Shown here: piece after piece, positions 1 to 2,993 of the stretch | Layout: each line of letters opens with the position of its first letter | Numbering within the stretch: the stretch's first letter is position 1 | Assembly (NCBI GenBank): GCA_026999335.1 | Contig: JALTPW010000125.1 | Coordinates: 1-5,680 of the forward strand | Length of the DNA: 5,680 nt | Direction: 5' to 3' | Source: Chromatiales bacterium | Lineage (GTDB): Bacteria; Pseudomonadota; Gammaproteobacteria; SZUA-152 | The notes under the pieces: model-generated | The model's input: only the letters and a program-made list of their open reading frames with translations | The model's database searches: none | Told to the model about the DNA's origin: nothing | Program-made: the position numbers and the translations under genes

Positions 1-127
1 CCTGCACCAGGATTTCATCTTCATGGCCTTCAACATAAACATTGCCGACAGACTCGGCGGTGAACGAACCGGCGGTGATGTTGCCCTGGGTAGCGCCTTC
101 AATCGAGATATAGGCAGGAGTTGGCAT
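1..127 (-). CDS. hcp: Type VI secretion system tube protein Hcp (N-terminal part)
   Basis: Only the first 42 residues are present; the gene runs off the left edge. They begin MPTPAYISIEGATQGNITAG and include the VEGHEDE segment, which I recognise as the conserved start of the Hcp1 family (usual length about 160-172 residues). Hcp forms stacked hexameric rings that make the inner tube of the type VI secretion machine, and it is also shed as a secreted protein. The ATG at 125-127 is supported by an AAAAAGGA-type ribosome binding site about 8 bases upstream (136-144). The gene lies alone on this side of a long, structured upstream region with a sigma-54 promoter. Whether other type VI genes follow cannot be seen, so it may be an orphan or satellite hcp. 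Identity is firm; subclass is not. Confidence 0.93.
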   Translation of the reverse strand, partial: MPTPAYISIEGATQGNITAGSFTAESVGNVYVEGHEDEILVQ

Positions 128-227
128 GGTGTTAATTCCTTTTTATCAATAGTTAAAATGGTTCACGCGGTATGCGTGTGTCCCAACGGTGCGTGCTGCG
201 GTGCGCGTCGTAGACGACAGGCTCCTA

Positions 228-243
228 TACAAATCCTGTGCCA
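228..243 (-). promoter_or_regulatory. Sigma-54 (-24/-12) promoter of hcp
   Basis: Read on the minus strand this is TGGCACAGGATTTGTA, against the sigma-54 consensus TGGCACG-N4-TTGCW. The -24 element TGGCAC is perfect. The invariant-type spacing of 10 bases between the GG and the second dinucleotide is kept. The -12 element has GT instead of GC, a tolerated but weakening change. Transcription would start near 217 and leave a leader of about 90 bases before hcp. Several hcp genes, for example in Vibrio, are known to depend on sigma-54. Confidence 0.7.
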
Positions 244-262
244 TTATTTGATAATTTATATT

Positions 263-275
263 TTTCAAAGAGTTA
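263..275 (+). promoter_or_regulatory. Possible IHF-binding site
   Basis: TTTCAAAGAGTTA matches the IHF core WATCAANNNNTTR with one mismatch and adjoins an AT-rich tract (244-265). It lies between the sigma-54 promoter and the palindrome cluster, which is where IHF bends DNA at enhancer-dependent promoters. The consensus is loose and the region AT-rich, so a chance match is possible. Confidence 0.3.
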
Positions 276-317
276 ACCTAAAAACCAGGCATAACCGGCG
301 TCTTTCTCCTGCGAAAT

Positions 318-335
318 CGAGCAAGGTCTTGCTCG
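318..335. promoter_or_regulatory. Palindrome 1, putative enhancer (activator) site upstream of hcp
   Basis: CGAGCAAGGTCTTGCTCG has two perfect 8-bp arms around a 2-base centre (326/327), about 109 bp upstream of the predicted hcp start of transcription. It shares the core GCAAG-NN-CTTGC with the two palindromes to its right. It may be a dimer-binding site for a sigma-54 activator; the activator is not identifiable from the window. Confidence 0.6.
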
Positions 336-337
336 GT

Positions 338-357
338 GCGGGCAAGTTCTTGCTCGC
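338..357. promoter_or_regulatory. Palindrome 2, putative enhancer (activator) site upstream of hcp
   Basis: GCGGGCAAGTTCTTGCTCGC has 9-bp arms with one mismatch (G against T) around a 2-base centre (347/348). Its centre is 21 bp from that of palindrome 1, two helical turns, and about 130 bp upstream of the predicted transcription start. Confidence 0.6.
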
Positions 358-401
358 TTGTTTGTAAGTGCTTGTTTTTATTGAGGCCGGTTTTCGATCA
401 T

Positions 402-419
402 CGGGCAAGATCTTGCCCG
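402..419. promoter_or_regulatory. Palindrome 3, putative enhancer (activator) site upstream of hcp
   Basis: CGGGCAAGATCTTGCCCG is a perfect 18-bp palindrome. Its centre is 63 bp (six helical turns) from palindrome 2 and about 193 bp upstream of the predicted transcription start. A degenerate fourth copy, GTAAGTGCTTGT at 364-375, lies between them with its centre 22 bp from palindrome 2. Confidence 0.6.
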
Positions 420-622
420 CTGTGACGAAACAACGAATATTCCGAGGGATATTGAAGGCATTGTTGTGACTGCTGCGTGACGTTTACGCATCAGGTTTGC
501 TTTCTTTGCGCAAGAAGTCGCTACTCTGGTGGTCTGTCAATCCTTTATTATCGGGTTCAGTTGCTCTGTCAGCGTTCATAGCACCACAGGAATGCTGAAT
601 CCGGCCGGACTTACAAACGAGC
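420..622. other. Intergenic stretch without a recognised gene
   Basis: This piece lies between the hcp control region and the cytochrome c4 terminator. I find no convincing reading frame, tRNA or known RNA. Only weak inverted repeats are visible, such as TGCGT/ACGCA near 474-491 and the 8-base palindrome TTGCGCAA at 506-513. It probably belongs to the far upstream region of hcp. Confidence 0.5.
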
Positions 623-667
623 CAACAAAAAAGGCCGCCGTGTGGAACACGGCGGCCTTTTTTGTTG
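623..667 (-). terminator. Intrinsic terminator of cytochrome c4
   Basis: An 11-bp perfect GC-rich stem (633-643 with 647-657) closes a GGA loop and is flanked by A6 on one side and T6 on the other. With the outer CAAC/GTTG the pairing reaches 21 perfect base pairs. It begins 24 bases after the TAG stop of the c4 gene. The symmetry means it could also stop transcription arriving from the left on the plus strand. Confidence 0.92.
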
Positions 668-690
668 TTGCCCCGAAGGCGTCTGCGTGT

Positions 691-1290
691 CTATTTATCC
701 AGCGTTGCCAGGTATTCGGCGACGGCGGCAATATCTTTGTCGGACATCTTCGCCGCCACGCCCTGCATAATGCCATTCACATCATTGGTACGTGCTTCGG
801 TGCGGAAATCATTCAATGCCTTGATCGTATAACCCGCCTTCTGACCGGCCAGACGCGGGAAACCCGCCGGGTCATTGCCGGTCGCACTGGGGCCGTGACA
901 ACCCGCACACGACGGCACGTTGGTATAACGATTACCACCCACGTATAACTCACGGCCCTTGCTGTTGCTTTCGCCTTCCTCGGCCTTGGTTTTCTGGCTG
1001 CTGAAATAGGCCACGATGTCGGCAATATCCTCTTCCGACAAACCCTCGACCATGCTGGTCATGGTCTCGTCCTTGCGAGCGCCGGACTGGTAGTCACGTA
1101 ATTGCTTGCTGAGATAGCTGGGAATCTGTCCGGCCAGGCTCGGCCATTCGGGACTGAAGCTGTTGCCATCCTGACCGTGACAACCCTGGCACATAACAGA
1201 CTTTTCCTCGCCGGCGGCAGGATCACCGGCAGCAATGGCGTTGGCGCTAAAACCCAGCAGCATAGAGAGTGCGAAATGCAACCCTTTCAT
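691..1290 (-). CDS. cc4: Diheme cytochrome c4, periplasmic electron carrier
   Basis: This 199-residue protein is a class I diheme cytochrome c of the c4 family. It carries electrons in the periplasm, typically from the bc1 complex towards terminal oxidases. Residues 1-20 form a signal peptide with probable cleavage after AIA. Two homologous domains follow. Domain 1 has heme motif CQGCH (34-38) and probable axial Met77 in DETMTSM. Domain 2 has CAGCH (128-132) and probable axial Met175 in GIMQGVAAKMS. Both domains keep the PxLAGQ segment and a YL/YF helix at the end. Length matches the family (about 200). The ATG is preceded by GAGGAG at 1300-1305, nine bases away. The gene has its own terminator and probably its own promoter. 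The position beside a monoheme cytochrome, engB and polA matches the Pseudomonas arrangement as I recall it. Confidence 0.95.
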   Translation of the reverse strand: MKGLHFALSMLLGFSANAIAAGDPAAGEEKSVMCQGCHGQDGNSFSPEWPSLAGQIPSYLSKQLRDYQSGARKDETMTSMVEGLSEEDIADIVAYFSSQKTKAEEGESNSKGRELYVGGNRYTNVPSCAGCHGPSATGNDPAGFPRLAGQKAGYTIKALNDFRTEARTNDVNGIMQGVAAKMSDKDIAAVAEYLATLDK

Positions 1291-1313
1291 AACGTTGATC
1301 TCCTCAATTTAAA

Positions 1314-1328
1314 AATAATAATAATAAT
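1314..1328. repeat. (AAT)5 trinucleotide repeat in the c4 leader
   Basis: Five perfect AAT units, followed by GAATAATT, lie between the probable -10 box and the ribosome binding site of cytochrome c4. The repeat is short but perfect and lies where a change in copy number would alter the start of the leader. Confidence 0.7.
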
Positions 1329-1333
1329 GAATA

Positions 1334-1339
1334 ATTGTA
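1334..1339 (-). promoter_or_regulatory. Possible -10 box for cytochrome c4
   Basis: On the minus strand this reads TACAAT, five of six to TATAAT, about 44 bases upstream of the c4 start codon. I see no good -35 at 16-18 bases, so the promoter would be weak or activator-dependent. Confidence 0.35.
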
Positions 1340-1559
1340 ACTACCCAGCTCGCTACAGGGCCATGGAATTCACCGGGAGGTGTCTATCCATAAGTACGCA
1401 CACGACGCGCGGTGACCCTTGAATGATGGAAACCATCCAATGACGGAAAGACATGGGATCCCCTCACTCATGCCTTTCTTTCCAGCTTTCTTTCACAGCA
1501 ATATATTTTTTGTTCTCCCTGGTGAAATAGTAATGACCTGAATCCATGGCAATCTTCGA
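1340..1559. other. Cytochrome intergenic region, no gene seen
   Basis: This lies between the end of the monoheme cytochrome gene and the c4 promoter area. It holds a 10-bp imperfect inverted repeat (1446-1455 with 1469-1478, one mismatch, 13-base loop) and a 5-bp hairpin GATGG-AAA-CCATC at 1425-1437. Neither is followed by a T tract, so no clear terminator for the upstream gene is visible. Confidence 0.45.
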
Positions 1560-1904
1560 TCACCTCAATCCGGGAGGCCCCGAATGTTTATTTTCGAAAA
1601 AGGCCGCGATATCCTCCATCTCCTGATCGGACAGAGACGCTGACATCCCGTTCATAATGGGATCCTTACGGGCGCCACTGCGGAAAGCCTTGAGCTGCTT
1701 TACCAGATATTTGGCATGCTGCCCCGCCAGTATGGGGTAGGTCGGGTTAGTGCTTACACCCCCCTTGCCATGACATATCTGGCACGAACGAGCCTTGCTT
1801 TTGCCGGCCGCCGCATTGCCAGCGGCCTGAACCGAACCCACGGCCAGCAGAACCAGCAGAAGAAAACCCCAAAGACACCCGTGCTTTATGTTTACCTTCA
1901 TCAT
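1560..1904 (-). CDS. Monoheme c-type cytochrome, c4-half-like, periplasmic
   Basis: This 114-residue secreted cytochrome c probably carries electrons in the periplasm. A signal peptide with a hydrophobic core at about residues 11-25 ends at probable cleavage site VQA (25-27). Heme attachment is CQICH (41-45). The axial ligand is probably Met84 in RKDPIMNGM. Residues 29-103 align without gaps to domain 1 of the neighbouring c4 (constant offset of 7), with about 37 of 75 identical by eye, including PxLAGQ and SGARKD. It therefore looks like a single c4 domain. Two adjacent ATG codons (1904 and 1901) could start it. The weak GGGAA at 1907-1911 is better spaced for the second, which would give 113 residues. 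It is divergent from engB. The specific redox partner is unknown. Confidence 0.9.
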   Translation of the reverse strand: MMKVNIKHGCLWGFLLLVLLAVGSVQAAGNAAAGKSKARSCQICHGKGGVSTNPTYPILAGQHAKYLVKQLKAFRSGARKDPIMNGMSASLSDQEMEDIAAFFENKHSGPPGLR

Positions 1905-2101
1905 TATTCCCGCATTCCACGCCTATCCAGCTCTGCTCAGTGTCCACCTCATACCTGATGGGCCGGCTGGCAACAGCGACGCCAGCGACCCAAGGGGCCG
2001 GGATGTATCGGCAATGAAAGATCGCGTCGGCTCCCCTCCTCAACGACCAGCTGAATCCGATAATGGCTTAGATTATTGCAGCTTTTGCTAAATTGCCAAT
2101 T

Positions 2102-2107
2102 TATAAT
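2102..2107 (+). promoter_or_regulatory. Probable -10 box for engB
   Basis: A perfect TATAAT lies 41 bases before the engB ATG, predicting a leader of about 35 bases. The best -35 candidate, TTGCAG at 2076-2081, is 20 bases away, longer than ideal. On the opposite strand TTGGCA (2094-2099) could be a -35 for the cytochrome gene, but no good -10 follows. Confidence 0.5.
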
Positions 2108-2148
2108 GGTAATCCCGCGTTAACTCAGCCAGAATTACCGAATTCCTC

Positions 2149-2796
2149 ATGCCACAGATTACGCCACAAAAAAACCCGATCTACCAGCACGCCCGCTTTC
2201 TCATCAGCGCCGCACAGCTCACTCAGCTGCCGCCCGACGAGGATTTCGAAGTGGCCTTTGCCGGGCGTTCCAATGCTGGCAAATCCAGCGCCCTGAACCG
2301 CATCACGCGACAAAAATCCCTGGCGCGCACCAGCAAAACGCCGGGGCGTACCCAGCTAATCAACCTTTTTATCCTCGATGAGCAACGCCGCTTGGTCGAC
2401 TTGCCAGGCTATGGTTATGCCAAGGTCGCCGAGGCCATCAAGCGGCGCTGGCAGGAAACCATGGAAAATTACCTCTCCAGCCGTCAGTCGTTGCAGGGCC
2501 TGATATTACTCATGGACATCCGCCATCCCCTGCGCGATACCGATCAACAGCTACTCAACTGGTGTTGGCATGTCGGCATGCCGGTGCATATCTTGCTCAC
2601 CAAGGCCGATAAGCTCAAGCGCGGCCCGGCGCAGGCCAGCTTGCTAAAGGTGCGTGGCGAACTAAATCGGCTGGCGCCAGCCGGCAGTACCAGCGTGCAA
2701 CTGTTTTCAGCCCTCAAGGGCACCGGGGTCGAGGAGGTACAGGACAGGCTGGATCACTGGCTGCGCCTTACAGCGACGGACACGGAAGAACAATAA
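2149..2796 (+). CDS. engB: Ribosome biogenesis GTPase EngB (YihA/YsxC)
   Basis: This 215-residue GTPase of the EngB/YihA/YsxC family is needed for assembly of the large ribosomal subunit in the cytoplasm. All GTPase motifs are visible: G1 GRSNAGKS (39-46), G2 around Thr68 in KTPGRTQ, G3 DLPGYGYA (84-91), G4 TKAD (151-154) and G5 SALK (187-190). Length is normal (about 200-215). The ATG at 2149 is the only good start, because an in-frame stop lies at 2110 with no other ATG between. The sequence before it (GAATTCCTC) has no convincing Shine-Dalgarno, so initiation may be weak. It is transcribed towards polA, and its mRNA would run antisense through the hairpin-rich small RNA locus beyond it. 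Confidence 0.97.
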   Translation: MPQITPQKNPIYQHARFLISAAQLTQLPPDEDFEVAFAGRSNAGKSSALNRITRQKSLARTSKTPGRTQLINLFILDEQRRLVDLPGYGYAKVAEAIKRRWQETMENYLSSRQSLQGLILLMDIRHPLRDTDQQLLNWCWHVGMPVHILLTKADKLKRGPAQASLLKVRGELNRLAPAGSTSVQLFSALKGTGVEEVQDRLDHWLRLTATDTEEQ

Positions 2797-2804
2797 CGAC
2801 AGGT

Positions 2805-2849
2805 AAAAAAAACCCCGGTGTCCCTCTTGGGAGGGGTGGACACCGGGGT
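2805..2849 (-). terminator. Intrinsic terminator of the polA-engB small RNA
   Basis: Read on the minus strand, a 12-bp perfect stem (2838-2849 with 2812-2823) with a 14-base loop is followed by a run of U's (eight with the closing base, 2812-2805). This is a strong terminator in the minus direction only; on the plus strand no T run follows. It would end the small RNA and any read-through from polA. Confidence 0.88.
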
Positions 2850-2929
2850 CAATACCCGGCATTGGGGACGCCGGGACTTGAATACCCGCTAGGGAGGAGG
2901 AGCGGGGAGGAGCGCTCGGCGCTCACTCG
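2805..2929 (-). ncRNA. Putative regulatory small RNA at the Spot 42/ErsA locus
   Basis: This is a predicted RNA of about 125 nt between convergent polA and engB, the position of Spot 42 (spf) in enterobacteria and of ErsA in Pseudomonas. In minus-strand order it folds into four consecutive hairpins. They are GAGCGC/GCGCTC (2924-2910), CCCGCT/AGCGGG (2906-2885) with loop CCUCCUCCCU, CCCGGC/GCCGGG (2875-2855) with loop GUCCCCAAU, and the 12-bp terminator with loop ACCCCUCCCAAGAG. A sigma-E-like promoter lies immediately upstream. The C-rich loops could pair with G-rich ribosome binding sites of target mRNAs, and the terminal U run could bind Hfq. I see no sequence match to Spot 42, so homology rests on position and architecture. 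It could instead be a structured 3' end of polA mRNA. The 5' end is estimated. Confidence 0.62.
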
Positions 2930-2934
2930 TATAG

Positions 2935-2962
2935 TATGACGGCCGGCCGCAAAAAAAGTTTC
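2935..2962 (-). promoter_or_regulatory. Sigma-E/AlgU-like promoter of the small RNA
   Basis: On the minus strand GAAACTT (2962-2956), exactly 15 bases, then GTCATA (2940-2935), against the sigma-E consensus GGAACTT-N15-GTCTAA. The -35 matches six of seven and the -10 four of six, at the exact spacing. Transcription would begin near 2929, just before the first hairpin. As I recall, ErsA in P. aeruginosa is driven by the homologous factor sigma-22. Confidence 0.48.
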
Positions 2963-2991
2963 GCCTCCGGCAAAAGTTTTTTGCGGCCGGC
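2942..2991. terminator. Long inverted repeat after polA, possible two-way terminator
   Basis: Arms 2942-2956 and 2977-2991 pair perfectly over 15 bp (GCCGGCCGC plus A6). Inside lies a smaller hairpin, GCC-TCC-GGC with TTT/AAA below it. The inner hairpin is followed by T7 on the minus strand and T6 on the plus strand. It could therefore end both polA (stop codon three bases away) and engB transcripts. Its minus-strand right arm also contains the -35 of the small RNA. Confidence 0.6.
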
Positions 2992-2993
2992 TT

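Noticed and set aside
207..218. GTCGT-AG-ACGAC small palindrome near the hcp transcription start
   Set aside because: Only 5-bp arms with a 2-base centre; too short to claim a function.
241..253. Second IHF-like match on the minus strand, TATCAAATAATGG
   Set aside because: It has one mismatch and overlaps the -24 element, which would block rather than assist the polymerase; the site at 263-275 is better placed.
318..419. Palindromes as a CRISPR-like or REP array
   Set aside because: Only three units with unequal spacing and no unique spacer pattern rule out CRISPR; a REP origin remains possible but does not explain the helical phasing beside a sigma-54 promoter.
529..948. 139-codon open frame on the plus strand
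   Set aside because: It crosses the c4 terminator and runs antisense into the c4 gene; the protein has no family features.
1102..1422. 106-codon open frame on the plus strand
   Set aside because: Antisense to the c4 start, its leader and the AAT repeat; explained by the cytochrome gene.
1446..1478. Imperfect 10-bp inverted repeat as terminator of the monoheme cytochrome gene
   Set aside because: It has one mismatch, a 13-base loop and no T run on the minus strand, so termination is not supported.
2891..2915. Purine-rich G runs on the plus strand as a possible G-quadruplex
   Set aside because: Runs are mostly GG, allowing at most a weak two-layer structure; the hairpins and the C-rich loop on the other strand explain the sequence better.
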